From: Herbaspirillum sp. alder98
Lineage (GTDB): Bacteria; Pseudomonadota; Gammaproteobacteria; Burkholderiales; Burkholderiaceae_D
Reading direction: 5' to 3'
Assembly (NCBI RefSeq): GCF_020179755.1
Contig: NZ_JAIUCY010000001.1
Coordinates: 248,001 to 312,000 of the forward strand
DNA: 64,000 bases
Shown: positions 12,444 to 22,355 of the stretch, piece after piece
Numbering within the stretch: position 1 is the first letter of the stretch
Layout of the letters: each line of letters starts with the position of its first letter
The notes under the pieces: generated by a model
Database searches by the model: none
Seen by the model: the letters and a program-made list of their open reading frames with translations, nothing else
What the model was told of the DNA's origin: nothing
Program-made: the position numbers and the translations under genes

Positions 12444-13685
12444 ATTGAGGAACAGGGTCGCGCTGGAAATCATCGCCGTATCGACGAAATCGGCGCCCTG
12501 GTGATTGGTCGCAGAGAAATTGACCGGAAAGCCGCGATGTTCGAAATTGCGCTCGTTGATGCTTTCCAGCGCCTCGATCAGCCTTTCCCGCGTCAGGTGC
12601 CGCCCGGCGCGACGCATGGCCTCGACCACGAGGCGCGCGCCGATGAACCCTTCCATGCTGCCGAACGAGAATTCGCTCACGCCCTGCGCCACCATCAGCT
12701 TGCGATAGTCGGCCACCAGCGGAATCGAGACCTGCCACGGCGACGGCACGATCTGCGCAATCACCACCCCGCGCGAGAAGGCCCCCAGTTGCTCGATGAA
12801 GGTACGTTGCCCGGTAATCGAGGCGCCGAAATAACGGCCGTGGTAGCCGGCCTCTTGCAGCCCCCGCACCACCGCCACATTGAGCAGCGGATCGGCATTG
12901 ACCAGCAGCACCGCGTCCGGCCCCTGGGCCAGGGTGCGCCTGAGCAGCGATGGAAAATTGCTGCCGGCATCGATGGCGCCGGGAAACACCGACAGGCTGC
13001 GCGCCTCGGCTTCCTTGTTGACTTCGTCGAAGAGCCGCTTGCCGAAGACATTGTTCTGGTAGATCAGCGCCAGCCGCTTGACGCCCATGCGGCTGAACAT
13101 GCGCAACAGGTAGCGATATTCGCGCGCGTAACTGGCGCGCAAGGTGAAGACATGACGATTGAAGGCGTCATACAGGCTGGGCGCGCCGCTGCACGGAAAA
13201 AGAAACGGCATGCGCGCGCCGGTCACCACCGGCAGCGCCGCCGCCACGCCCGGCCAGCCCACGTGGCCGAACAAGGCAAACACCTTGTCGTCGTGAATCA
13301 GGCGCCGGGTGTTGGCCACCGCGACCTGCGCATCGTAACCATCGTCGTGCACCAGCATTTCTATCTTGCGGCCATGCACCCCGCCATGGGCGTTGACGGT
13401 ATCGAAATAGGCCCGTGCACCTTGCGCGCAAGCCTGTGCCGCGCCAGCCAGCGGGCCCGACAGGCCGGCCGACCGGCCCAGCACGATGCGATCAGGAAAA
13501 ACGCCCGTCTCGGCCCGGGCCACAGGCGCCCAGAATGCCGCCGTCGATAGCAACAGGCAGGGCAACATCGTCGGGAGACACCGCCTGGCGGTGACGCTGA
13601 AGCGCCGGAAGAGACTGGAACCGCGCACCAGCCTGCCGGCAAAACCTGGGCGCAATTCGCCCTTCGTTATCGACCGCATTGCCAT
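12441..13685 (-). CDS. ABC transporter substrate-binding protein, branched-chain amino acid (LivJ) type
   Basis: A 414-aa periplasmic binding protein. A strong AAAGGAGGG site precedes the ATG at 13685. A long basic N-terminus leads to a hydrophobic signal ending ARA-ETG near residue 58. The mature part shows the type I periplasmic-binding-protein fold, with ILGRSAGLSGPLAG-like start (IVLGRSAGLSGPLAG), GGVHGRKIEMLVHDDGY and LFGHVGWP. No permease or ATPase gene is adjacent, so it is an orphan and may sense or deliver its ligand elsewhere. Its TAG stop overlaps the TA of the MITE; removing the element would still leave TAG, so the protein end looks native. Confidence 0.83.
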   Translation of the reverse strand: MAMRSITKGELRPGFAGRLVRGSSLFRRFSVTARRCLPTMLPCLLLSTAAFWAPVARAETGVFPDRIVLGRSAGLSGPLAGAAQACAQGARAYFDTVNAHGGVHGRKIEMLVHDDGYDAQVAVANTRRLIHDDKVFALFGHVGWPGVAAALPVVTGARMPFLFPCSGAPSLYDAFNRHVFTLRASYAREYRYLLRMFSRMGVKRLALIYQNNVFGKRLFDEVNKEAEARSLSVFPGAIDAGSNFPSLLRRTLAQGPDAVLLVNADPLLNVAVVRGLQEAGYHGRYFGASITGQRTFIEQLGAFSRGVVIAQIVPSPWQVSIPLVADYRKLMVAQGVSEFSFGSMEGFIGARLVVEAMRRAGRHLTRERLIEALESINERNFEHRGFPVNFSATNHQGADFVDTAMISSATLFLN

Positions 13686-13773
13686 GTCCCTCCTTTGTCA
13701 TGACCACCGGGAAGTCGAGGGCCACTTTTATTGATGCTGGACGAAGGCAGCGTCGCATGCGGCGACAGGCAAT

Positions 13774-13797
13774 AAAAAAACCGGCCTGCGGCCGGTT
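13774..13797 (-). terminator. Rho-independent terminator after glnB
   Basis: AACCGGCC-TGC-GGCCGGTT hairpin followed on the minus strand by seven Ts, just past the glnB stop. Confidence 0.9.
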
Positions 13798-13801
13798 CGG
13801 G

Positions 13802-14155
<354 letters not shown>

Positions 14156-14219
14156 TCAGCTAAGTCGCAAAAAATCAATTGTTTACTAAAAAAAACAATA
14201 ACAAATCCACCTGCATCCC

Positions 14220-16292
14220 TCACTGGTTTTCGCCCTCGGGAATGGCATTCAGATTCTCCAGCCAGACGGTGGCCTCGGAATCGGATGGCGCACGCCAGTC
14301 ACCCCGTGGCGACAGCGAACCGCCGCTACCCACCTTGGGAGCATTGGGCACGCAGGAGCGCTTGAATTGACTGGTCTTGAAGAAACGATAGACAAAGATG
14401 CCGAGGTTCTTCTTGATCTGCGCCAACGTATATTCATTGTGGGCGCCGTGCAAGCCCTCCGGCCAATGCCCTTGCGTGCTGTCGCGCCAGGCCGAATGCG
14501 CCAGGAAAGCCACCTTGGCCGGCGTGAAACCATAGCGCAGGATGTAGTACAGGTTGAAGTCCTGTAATTCGTACGGCCCGATGAAGTCCTGGGTACGCTG
14601 GCCAGGATCGCTGGCCGAGGCGCCCGGCACCAGCTCGGGGCTGATCTCGGTGTCGAGCACCTGCATCAGCACGGCCGGGTCCTTCAGGGCCAGCGACGAC
14701 GATTCGGCCACCCAGCGCACCAAATGCGTGATGAGCGTCTTGGGTACGCTGGCATTGACGTTGTAGTGCGACATGTGGTCGCCCACGCCATAGGTGCACC
14801 AGCCCAGCGCCAGCTCTGACAGATCGCCGGTGCCGATGACGATGGCATGGTGGTGATTGGCCAGGCGGAACAGGTGATTGGTGCGCTCGCCGGCCTGGAC
14901 GTTCTCGAAGGTGATGTCGTACACCGCTTCGCCCCGCGCATAGGGGTGCCCCAGGTCCTTGAGCATCAGTTCGCAACTGGGGCGGATATCAATTTCCTGC
15001 GCCGTGCAGCCGACCTGCTCCATCAGCTTGTGGGCCTGGTCCAGCGTGCGGCTGCTGGTGGCGAAGCCGGGCATGGTGTAGGCAAGGATATTGGCGCGCG
15101 GCAGGCCCAGCTTGTCCATCGCCTTGGCGCATACCAGCAGCGCATGGGTCGAATCGAGCCCGCCGGAGACGCCGATGACGACCTTCTGTATGGCACTCGA
15201 TGACAGCCGCTGCACCAGCGCCTGCACCTGGATGTGATAGACCTCGGCGCAGCGTTCTTCGCGCAGTGCGGCGCTGGCCGGCACATACGGAAAGCGCGCC
15301 ACCGGGCGTTTCAGTGGCAGCGTCCGGGCGCGCTGTACGGTCTGCCCGAACCCCGGCAAGTCGATGGCGACGATATCGAAACGGCGCACCTCGTCGGCAT
15401 GACGCCGCACCGATTGGCCAAAGCTGGTCTGGTGAAAGCGCTCACGCGACAGCCGCTCGATGTCGACATCGGCGTAGATCACATGGCCGCCGTCGCCGAA
15501 GCGTTCCGACTGGGCCAGCAGTTCGCCGTTCTCGCAGATCAGTGCCTGGCCATCCCACGCCAGGTCGGTGGTCGATTCGCCATTGCCCGCCGACGAATAC
15601 AGGTAGGCGGCCATGCAGCGCGCCGACTGCTGCGAGACCAGTTGCTGCCGATAGCCCGATTTGCCCACCACCACATTGGAGGCCGACAGATTGACCAGCA
15701 CGGTGGCGCCGGCCAGCGCAGCAAAGGACGACGGCGGAATCGGCACCCACACGTCCTCGCAGATCTCGACGTGGAAACGGAAGTCGGCAATATTGGCGAT
15801 ATCGAACAGCAGGCTGCCGAATGGCACCTCCTGGCCGCCCAGGCGAACATGACTGCTGATGACGCAATCGGCCGGGCTGAACTGGCGCGCCTCGTAGAAT
15901 TCGCTGTAGTTGGGCAGGTAGGTCTTGGGCACCACGCCCTGGACCCGGCCATTGGCCACCACGGCGGCGCAATTGAACAGTTGGTGGTCGACCTTCAAGG
16001 GCAGGCCCACGATCAATACCGCCGGCAGGTCGACCGAAGCATCCACCACGGTCTGCAAGGCTTGCAGCGAAGCATCCAGCAGCGCCTTTTGCTGGAACAG
16101 ATCTTCGCAGCTGTAGGCTGGCAGACCCAGCTCGGGAAAGGAAACCAGTACCGCCCCCTGGGCGACTGCCTGGCGCGCCAGTTCGATGGTACGCGCCGCA
16201 TTGAAGGCCGGATCGGCCACCTTGCATTGCGGTACCGCGACGGCGACACGGGCGAAACCGTGGCTGTACAGGTTGAAGAATTCACTTGGCAT
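14220..16292 (-). CDS. nadE: Glutamine-hydrolysing NAD+ synthase
   Basis: A 690-aa two-domain enzyme that converts nicotinic acid adenine dinucleotide to NAD+, using ammonia drawn from glutamine. The N-terminal nitrilase-type domain carries the triad Glu54, Lys123 and Cys178. The C-terminal synthetase domain has the P-loop [12 protein letters not shown] and the segment [26 protein letters not shown]. This is the long form known from Mycobacterium, not the short ammonia-dependent E. coli NadE. It lies upstream of glnB on the same strand, a conserved pair in betaproteobacteria. Confidence 0.95.
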   Translation of the reverse strand: MPSEFFNLYSHGFARVAVAVPQCKVADPAFNAARTIELARQAVAQGAVLVSFPELGLPAYSCEDLFQQKALLDASLQALQTVVDASVDLPAVLIVGLPLKVDHQLFNCAAVVANGRVQGVVPKTYLPNYSEFYEARQFSPADCVISSHVRLGGQEVPFGSLLFDIANIADFRFHVEICEDVWVPIPPSSFAALAGATVLVNLSASNVVVGKSGYRQQLVSQQSARCMAAYLYSSAGNGESTTDLAWDGQALICENGELLAQSERFGDGGHVIYADVDIERLSRERFHQTSFGQSVRRHADEVRRFDIVAIDLPGFGQTVQRARTLPLKRPVARFPYVPASAALREERCAEVYHIQVQALVQRLSSSAIQKVVIGVSGGLDSTHALLVCAKAMDKLGLPRANILAYTMPGFATSSRTLDQAHKLMEQVGCTAQEIDIRPSCELMLKDLGHPYARGEAVYDITFENVQAGERTNHLFRLANHHHAIVIGTGDLSELALGWCTYGVGDHMSHYNVNASVPKTLITHLVRWVAESSSLALKDPAVLMQVLDTEISPELVPGASASDPGQRTQDFIGPYELQDFNLYYILRYGFTPAKVAFLAHSAWRDSTQGHWPEGLHGAHNEYTLAQIKKNLGIFVYRFFKTSQFKRSCVPNAPKVGSGGSLSPRGDWRAPSDSEATVWLENLNAIPEGENQ

Positions 16293-16423
16293 GCTTATTC
16301 CTGATTGTCTGACGCTGGCGCGGGGGCTGCGTGAACCATGATGCAGCGCAACGCCTTTTTTTCATTTTGCGTAGAATGCCTGATCGGTCGGACTCTGCGG
16401 CCCGCTGACCCAACATAACCCGA

Positions 16424-17581
16424 ATGCAGGCAATGGATTATCGCACGCGAATCGTTTCTTCTCTGGCCGAGATTGGCCAGCCGCAATGGGATGCCCTGGT
16501 CGGACAGCAGCAAGAGGCCACGCCTTTTCTCTCCTATGCTTTCCTGCACGCGCTCCACGAGAGCGGATCGGCCAGCGCCGAGACCGGATGGCAGCCGCAC
16601 TACCTCAGCCTGTGGCAAGACCAGCAACTGGTGGCTGCCCTGCCGCTCTACCTGAAAAGCCATTCCTATGGCGAATACGTGTTCGACTGGGCCTGGGCCG
16701 AAGCCTACCAGCGCCATGGCGTCGCGTATTACCCCAAACTGCTGTCGGCGATTCCGTTCACGCCGGTGCGCGGCAGCCGCTTGCTGGCGCGCGACGACGC
16801 GGCACGCTCGGCGCTGCTGCAGGCCCTGCAGACATTGCAGGAGGACGGCCAGCATTCATCGACCCATGTGCTGTACCCGCCCCCGGAACAGGCGCAAGCG
16901 CTGGCCGACGCCGGGTTCCTGCTGCGTTCGGGGGTGCAGTTCCATTGGCGCAACGAAGGTTATGACAGTTTCGACCAGTTCACCGCCACGCTGGAGCGCA
17001 AGAAGCGCAAGAACATCCTGGCCGAACGCCGCCGGGTGGCCGAACAGGGCGTGCAGCTGCGTTCGCTGCGCGGCGCCGAGATCGGCGAGGCGCAATGGCG
17101 ATTCTTTCATCGCTGCTATCGCCATACCTATGCGGCGCACTACTCCACGCCCTATCTGAACCTCGATTTCTTCCTGCGCATCGGCGCCACCATGCCGCAC
17201 AACCTGCTGCTGACCCTGGCCGAACGCGACGGCCAGCCGATCGCCGCCTCGCTCACCGTGTACGACGCCGACACTCTCTACGGGCGCTATTGGGGCGCGT
17301 TGGAACACGTGCCGTGCCTGCACTTCGAGACCGCCTACTACCAGCCGCTGGAGTTCTGCATCGCCGAAAAGATCACCTGGTTCGAAGGCGGCGCCCAGGG
17401 CGAACACAAGATGGCGCGCGGTTTCCTGCCGCAAAAGACCTGGTCGGCACACTGGCTGGCGCATCCGGGCTTCTACGACGCGGTGGAGCATTTCCTGCAG
17501 CGCGAAGGCGGCGGCATCGAGGACTACATGAGCGAATTGAACGAGCGCAATCCGTTTCGGGACCCGCCGGCCCAGCCCTGA
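16424..17581 (+). CDS. FemAB/GNAT-like protein (DUF482)
   Basis: A 385-aa protein of the DUF482 group, which has a double GNAT fold resembling FemAB-type aminoacyl transferases. Supporting segments are TPFLSYAFLHALHESGSA, YVFDWAWAEAY, a FTPVRGSRLL motif and, near the C-terminus, FEGGAQGEHKMARGFLP. The biochemical substrate is unknown; a role in peptide or cell-wall modification is only inferred from the fold. It is divergent from nadE and convergent with hipA. Start alternatives are the ATGs at 16424 and 16433; neither has a clear ribosome site. Confidence 0.85.
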   Translation: MQAMDYRTRIVSSLAEIGQPQWDALVGQQQEATPFLSYAFLHALHESGSASAETGWQPHYLSLWQDQQLVAALPLYLKSHSYGEYVFDWAWAEAYQRHGVAYYPKLLSAIPFTPVRGSRLLARDDAARSALLQALQTLQEDGQHSSTHVLYPPPEQAQALADAGFLLRSGVQFHWRNEGYDSFDQFTATLERKKRKNILAERRRVAEQGVQLRSLRGAEIGEAQWRFFHRCYRHTYAAHYSTPYLNLDFFLRIGATMPHNLLLTLAERDGQPIAASLTVYDADTLYGRYWGALEHVPCLHFETAYYQPLEFCIAEKITWFEGGAQGEHKMARGFLPQKTWSAHWLAHPGFYDAVEHFLQREGGGIEDYMSELNERNPFRDPPAQP

Positions 17582-17594
17582 TACCGCTGCGCGC

Positions 17595-18905
17595 TCAGCG
17601 CCGGCCCACGCGCGCCAGGGGCAGCGTCTTCAGGCGCGCCTCGATCTCGTCGCGCACGGCCGGCGGCACCTCCATGTCTTGCAGCGCCCGGGGCCAGAGC
17701 TCGTGCGCCCGCGCCACGGTCTGCAGCACGGCCGCCCTGGCGATGCGTGGCGATATGCCGGCCTGGCGGGCAATGACGGCGTAGGTGTCCAGGGTTTCCT
17801 GCCGCTGCCGGCTGTCGATGGCAACGTTGGCGCCGTAGCCGCGAAAACCCGGCAGCGCCGCCACGCACACGATATCGTAGGCCGGCGACAGCTCGGGGCG
17901 AATGCCATTGTGATACAGCACGCTGAAGTTCTTCAGGTGGGCATCGGAATTGCCGATCAGCGCATTGACGGTCTGGCGGATGAAGAATTGCCGGATGTCT
18001 TCGATGCCGCGGGTGCTGAGACGGTCCAGCACCCGGATCAACTTGACGAATTGCGGCGCGCCCGCATACTTCTGCGCCGGCATCAGCGTCAGCAACTGGC
18101 AAGCGTCTTCCATGTGCACCGCGCTGCCGGGGCCGCGATCGAACCGGTCCACGGCCAGGAAACGGGTAGTCGGCCCCAGCGCCGTCACCAGGTCCGGGTG
18201 GTCGTTCATTGCGCTCATGGGCGCAGGACGACACTGGGCGACATTCACGCCAGCCAGTCCGGCCAGGGTCATGCACGTGTATTCGTTCATCACCTGCGTG
18301 TCGTCACCGGGGGCAGGCAGCTTGGCAATGAGATCCGACAGCCGTCCCTTGACCGGCATGCTGTAGCGTTTTCCATCGCGCGCGTTCGACAGCGCCAGCT
18401 TGTCCTGCACGCCAGACAGGGAGGCAGCGCCTTCGGCGGCCTGTTCCGGCACACCGATTTCCAGGTTGTCGGCGCCGCCGGTGACGCCATAGGCGCGCGC
18501 GGCCGCAGTGAGATGGTCGAGATTGGCCGGCACGACGGTCACCGCGCCCGGCAGATCCTCGCCGGCCGCGGCCAGGACACCGAAGTCGTCCATGTCGCGA
18601 TCACTCTTGCGGGTGGCCGCCAGGCGGCGGCGTAGCGCTCCTTCCGGCATCAGTCCGGCAAAGAATGGCGGCAGCTCGCCGCGTTCGCGATAGAGCGCCG
18701 GATCAAAGTGGTTGTTGAGGGTTTCCTGGGTCACGCGCTCGGCGCCCGGCACGGTCATCGACAGCGACAGCGTGGCGCGCTGGCTATCTGCCAGGTACTG
18801 TTCGGTGGCGACGAAGCGCGTGCTCCGGCCTGCCTCGCACAGCCAGCCTACATGCCGGCCGTGCAATCGCACCTCCAGATAACGCGGCGTCAGCCCGCTG
18901 TTCAT
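17595..18905 (-). CDS. hipA: HipA-type serine/threonine kinase toxin
   Basis: A 436-aa kinase toxin. In E. coli, HipA phosphorylates glutamyl-tRNA synthetase and drives persistence. Here the activation-loop SLSGVQDK motif is at 162-169, the catalytic Asp321 sits in GNSDAHLKNFSV, and the metal-binding Asp344 is in PAYDIV. The N-terminal subdomain includes FFAGLMPEG, typical of the family. All catalytic residues are present, so it is probably active. The ATG abuts the hipB stop with no gap, which couples their translation. Confidence 0.92.
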   Translation of the reverse strand: MNSGLTPRYLEVRLHGRHVGWLCEAGRSTRFVATEQYLADSQRATLSLSMTVPGAERVTQETLNNHFDPALYRERGELPPFFAGLMPEGALRRRLAATRKSDRDMDDFGVLAAAGEDLPGAVTVVPANLDHLTAAARAYGVTGGADNLEIGVPEQAAEGAASLSGVQDKLALSNARDGKRYSMPVKGRLSDLIAKLPAPGDDTQVMNEYTCMTLAGLAGVNVAQCRPAPMSAMNDHPDLVTALGPTTRFLAVDRFDRGPGSAVHMEDACQLLTLMPAQKYAGAPQFVKLIRVLDRLSTRGIEDIRQFFIRQTVNALIGNSDAHLKNFSVLYHNGIRPELSPAYDIVCVAALPGFRGYGANVAIDSRQRQETLDTYAVIARQAGISPRIARAAVLQTVARAHELWPRALQDMEVPPAVRDEIEARLKTLPLARVGRR

Positions 18906-19190
18906 TCAATGCTCCCCCAGGAAGCGGTCGACCGTCGACGCGACATCGTCGGGGCCGATGGTTTTACCGGACAGCAGACGCGTCAGTTCCGGCATCAGGT
19001 GCTTGGGCACCACCACCAGGCTGGCATCCATCGCATCGGCCAGCGCTTCCAGGGTGCTGAGCCGCGAATCGACACGGCCATTGAGCGCATTGCTGACCTG
19101 CGGCACGCTCATGGCGGTCAGGCTGGAGAGGCTCTGCAGGGTGCGGCCAAGCTGGCGGCGACGCAGTTGTAGTTGCTCGAAAATGGTCAA
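18906..19190 (-). CDS. hipB: HipB-type helix-turn-helix antitoxin
   Basis: A 94-aa XRE-family DNA-binding protein that should neutralise HipA and repress the operon. The helix-turn-helix is LSSLTAMSVPQVSNALNGR. The start codon is TTG at 19190, with AAAGG at the proper distance. It sits directly upstream of hipA. The AT-rich region ahead of it carries a long imperfect dyad that could be its operator. Confidence 0.87.
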   Translation of the reverse strand: MTIFEQLQLRRRQLGRTLQSLSSLTAMSVPQVSNALNGRVDSRLSTLEALADAMDASLVVVPKHLMPELTRLLSGKTIGPDDVASTVDRFLGEH

Positions 19191-19213
19191 TTTATGCCTT
19201 TCGATAAATCAAC

Positions 19214-19278
19214 TTCAAATATTACGCTAAACAATAAATATAGACGCAACATATTTATATCTTAACGTAATTTTTAAA
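19214..19278 (-). promoter_or_regulatory. Putative hipBA operator: long imperfect inverted repeat
   Basis: The arms 19214-19241 and 19251-19278 are imperfect reverse complements sharing a TTACG(C/T)TAA core and an ATAAATAT end. The surrounding 19191-19320 stretch is very AT-rich compared with the GC-rich genome. This is the expected place for the hipBA promoter and HipB sites. Confidence 0.5.
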
Positions 19279-19356
19279 CATAATTTATCTTATAACATAA
19301 TATTTATTACATACCTAAATAGTACGCGACTATGGCCCCCGCAGCGGCATGAACAA

Positions 19357-19394
19357 AAAAGAAACAGCCGGTATCGCGGGACGATACCGGCTGT
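19357..19394 (-). terminator. Rho-independent terminator of the iron-binding-protein gene
   Basis: A 13-bp perfect stem (ACAGCCGGTATCG / CGATACCGGCTGT) with a 5-nt loop, followed on the minus strand by TTTCTTTTTTG. Confidence 0.9.
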
Positions 19395-19439
19395 CGGCAG
19401 GAAGCCTATGACTTCAGGCGCCCGGGAACTGCACTTGCG

Positions 19440-20474
19440 TCACTTGTAGCCGACGCGGTCCAGCATTTGAAGCACCTTCTGCTGATTGGCGCCGACTGCG
19501 CCCACGTTGATCACTTCAGCCTTGAACGAACCCATCTTCTGCAAGGCAGGATTGTCGGTCTTGACGCTCTTGACGGCAGGCCACTCGTTGTTGCCCTCGG
19601 CAAAATAGCGCTGGGCATTGTCGCCGGCCAGGTATTCGAGGAATTGAACCGCTTCCGTCTTATGCGGGGCATGCTTGGCCACGCCGGCGCCGGCGATGTT
19701 GACGTGGGCGCCATAGCTCTTCTGGTTAGGCCAGACGATGCCGACCTTCTCCATCAGGGCCACGTCTTCGGGCTTGGTCGAGCGCAGCAGCCGCGCCACG
19801 TAGTACGAATTGGAAATCGCCACGCCGCATTCGCCCGAACCCACCGCCTTGATCTGATCGGTATCGCCACCGACCGGCTGGCGTGCCTGGTTGGCCACGA
19901 TGCCCTTCAGGACTTCCTCGGTCTTGGCCGCGCCGTCATGTTCGAGCAGTGCGCCGAACAGCGACACGTTGTAGGGGTGGGCGCCGCTGCGGGTGCAGAC
20001 CTTCCCCTTGTTCTTGGCATCGGCCAGCGACTCATAGGTGTCGACATCTTCCGGCTTGACGCTGGACTTGTTGTAGACGATCACGCGCGCGCGTGTCGAA
20101 AAACCGAACCACTGCGTGCCCTCGCTGCTTTCCTTGCTGTGCAGGTTGGCGGGAATGCGCTCATCGAGCAGCTTCGACTTGACCGGCTGGAACAGCCCTT
20201 CGCTTTGGGCCTTCCACAGGCGCGCCGCATCCACCAGCAGGATCACATCGGCCGGGCTGGCCGCGCCTTCGCTCTTGAGACGGGCCAGAATGCCGGCGTC
20301 ATCGCCATCGATGCGGTTGATCTTGATGCCGGTGGTCTTGGTGAATTCGGCATACAGGGCTTCGTCAGTCTGGTAATGCCGCGCCGAATAGAGGTTGAGC
20401 ACCTTTTCCTGGGCGACAGCAGACAATGCGGTACCGGCCAGCAAAGCGCCGACCACGAGTTGACGAGGGAACAT
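19440..20474 (-). CDS. Ferric-iron ABC transporter substrate-binding protein (FbpA/FutA type)
   Basis: A 344-aa periplasmic protein that binds Fe3+. I chose the ATG at 20474 because an AAAAGGATGG site precedes it and it gives a compact signal peptide ending AVAQ. The mature protein starts KVLNLYSARHYQTDEALY, a hallmark of the FutA/FbpA group, and SYYVARLL near residue 220 has the paired tyrosines that bind iron. No permease or ATPase gene is next to it. The gene is flanked by its own terminator and by ppx, so it is transcribed alone. Regulation by iron is likely but I see no convincing Fur box. Confidence 0.9.
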   Translation of the reverse strand: MFPRQLVVGALLAGTALSAVAQEKVLNLYSARHYQTDEALYAEFTKTTGIKINRIDGDDAGILARLKSEGAASPADVILLVDAARLWKAQSEGLFQPVKSKLLDERIPANLHSKESSEGTQWFGFSTRARVIVYNKSSVKPEDVDTYESLADAKNKGKVCTRSGAHPYNVSLFGALLEHDGAAKTEEVLKGIVANQARQPVGGDTDQIKAVGSGECGVAISNSYYVARLLRSTKPEDVALMEKVGIVWPNQKSYGAHVNIAGAGVAKHAPHKTEAVQFLEYLAGDNAQRYFAEGNNEWPAVKSVKTDNPALQKMGSFKAEVINVGAVGANQQKVLQMLDRVGYK

Positions 20475-20504
20475 GGACCATCCTTTTCCAAAAATTGATC
20501 GAAT

Positions 20505-20520
20505 GCCTGCCATGGCAGGC
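20505..20520. promoter_or_regulatory. 16-bp perfect palindrome upstream of the iron-binding-protein gene
   Basis: GCCTGCCATGGCAGGC is an uninterrupted palindrome about 30 bp upstream of the start codon, within the 5' region. It could be an operator or a leader hairpin. Confidence 0.35.
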
Positions 20521-20683
20521 TTCATTTTTGGCGCGGATCGCGATGGTGGCACCTGATTGTGCCTTGTTGTAGGTATGAATTCGTTGCGAGGGTCACTGCC
20601 GGGCACCCTCGCAAAACGCAGGCGACTATATCATAAACAAGAAGCATTACTATTTAAAAATTCTTCCTGTGCCGGCCGATCAC

Positions 20684-22141
20684 TCAGCTGGTGACCTTCA
20701 CCCCGAAGTCGACGCCGATCCCGGCCCACCACTCCTGCTCCTTCTGGAACCAGAACGAAATGCTGGGATGGTCGGTGATGTAGTCGCGCCGGATCTCGAT
20801 ATCGATCTTGCTCTTGAGCTTGACCTTTACCTTATCGAGATCGAGCGTGATGTGCGAATGGCGAAACATCACCGCCAGCCGCAACGCCAGCAAGGCCTTG
20901 GCGAAATCGACGTCGCCCAGCATCTCGCTGATCTTCTTGAGGTTGCCCTTCTGGCCCAGGATCAGTGTGCTCATCAGGCGCTGCTCGCGGGTGGTGAAGC
21001 CGGGCATGTCGGCATTGGCGACCATGTAGGCCGAATGCTTGTGATAGCCGGTGGGCGAGACGATCAGGCCGGTCTCGTGCAATTGCGCGCTCCAGTACAG
21101 ATAACGCGCATACGACTCGCTGGCAGGCTTGAGCAGCTGGAAGAAGCCCCGCGCGGTATCGGCCACGCCGCGCGCACGCACGGCGTCGACATGAAAGCGC
21201 CGCATGAATTCGTCCACCGAGCGCTCACGCCGGTCGGCCTGGGTGGCGCGCAGTTGCAGGTCCCACATCACGCCCATGCGCAGGCCGGCCTCGACCGGGG
21301 TGATGCGCTCGATGCCGAATTGCTGCATGAACCCGATCAGCACCGCCAGGCCACCCATGATGACGCCGGCGCGGTCGGGCTTCATGCCGTCCAGTTCGAT
21401 CTGGCTGACATGACCGAAATCGATCAGGTGCTGCATCAGCACGGCCAGGCTGGGCAGCGTCACCCGGCCATCGCCCATGCGATTGCGCGCGATGGTGTCG
21501 GCGATGGCGCGCATGGTGCCCGAAGAACCATAAACGTTAACGCTGGCGTCGAAGCCGAACAGGTGCACCGCATCCTCGACATGCGACCGCGCCGACAGGA
21601 TAGCGCGCTCGAAGGCGGCGGCGGTAATGGCGCCGTCCGAAAAGAACGCCAGGCTCTGGTTGACGGTGCCGATGCCGAATGACTCGACATGGGCGATATC
21701 GCTGCCACAGCCGCGCACCACCTCGGTGGAGCCACCGCCGATGTCGATCACCATGCGCTGTTCGCCGGCATCGGCCAGCACTCCGGCCACGCCCATGTAG
21801 ATCAGGCGCCCTTCCTCCTCGCCGGAAATGATTTCCACCGGATAGCCGATGGCGCGCTCCAGCTCGGGCAGCAAGTCGCCGGCGTTGCGGGCAATCCGCA
21901 AGGTATTGGTGGCCACCACCCGAACCGAATCGAGCGCATAGTCGCGCAGCACGGCACGAAACCGGGTCAGCGAATCGATCGCGCTCTGGCAGGCCTGCGG
22001 CGTCAGGTTGCCGCTTTTGTCGATGCCGGCAGCCAGACGAATCGGATCGCGCGCGCTCTTGATCACGCGAATGCCATCGTTTTCGTATTTGCCGATGTGC
22101 AAGCGAAAACTGTTGGAGCCAAGATCAACCGCAGCAAACAT
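20684..22141 (-). CDS. ppx: Exopolyphosphatase / pppGpp phosphatase (Ppx/GppA family)
   Basis: A 485-aa member of the ASKHA superfamily that removes terminal phosphates from polyphosphate or from pppGpp. Evidence is the N-terminal phosphate motif AAVDLGSNSFRLHIG, the IISGEEEGRLIYMGV motif and the second phosphate loop MVIDIGGGSTEVV. The C-terminal part resembles an HD-type domain (LHETGLIVSPTGYHKHSAYM). Ppx and GppA cannot be separated reliably by eye; ppx is the more common label in this clade. It is divergent from rsmI. Confidence 0.9.
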   Translation of the reverse strand: MFAAVDLGSNSFRLHIGKYENDGIRVIKSARDPIRLAAGIDKSGNLTPQACQSAIDSLTRFRAVLRDYALDSVRVVATNTLRIARNAGDLLPELERAIGYPVEIISGEEEGRLIYMGVAGVLADAGEQRMVIDIGGGSTEVVRGCGSDIAHVESFGIGTVNQSLAFFSDGAITAAAFERAILSARSHVEDAVHLFGFDASVNVYGSSGTMRAIADTIARNRMGDGRVTLPSLAVLMQHLIDFGHVSQIELDGMKPDRAGVIMGGLAVLIGFMQQFGIERITPVEAGLRMGVMWDLQLRATQADRRERSVDEFMRRFHVDAVRARGVADTARGFFQLLKPASESYARYLYWSAQLHETGLIVSPTGYHKHSAYMVANADMPGFTTREQRLMSTLILGQKGNLKKISEMLGDVDFAKALLALRLAVMFRHSHITLDLDKVKVKLKSKIDIEIRRDYITDHPSISFWFQKEQEWWAGIGVDFGVKVTS

Positions 22142-22355
22142 TCAATTCCTTCCGGGTTCGGGCGACACCGCTGGCCGCGCCATAAAAACAATCAAGACAA
22201 TCAAGATAGTCGCCTTGCATGACAGATTGATGACACCCTGGCCCAAAGGCGACCAGCGATTGCCCGCATTGCTCCGCGGGGCCTGTAGAATGGCGGCCTG
22301 CAGGCATTTCAGCGCATCACGATATTATTTTAAACAATTTACTAAACATTCTTCG

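Noticed and set aside
12441-12470. Truncation of the binding-protein gene by the MITE
   Set aside because: Removing the element and one TA restores the same TAG stop, and the protein length and fold appear complete.
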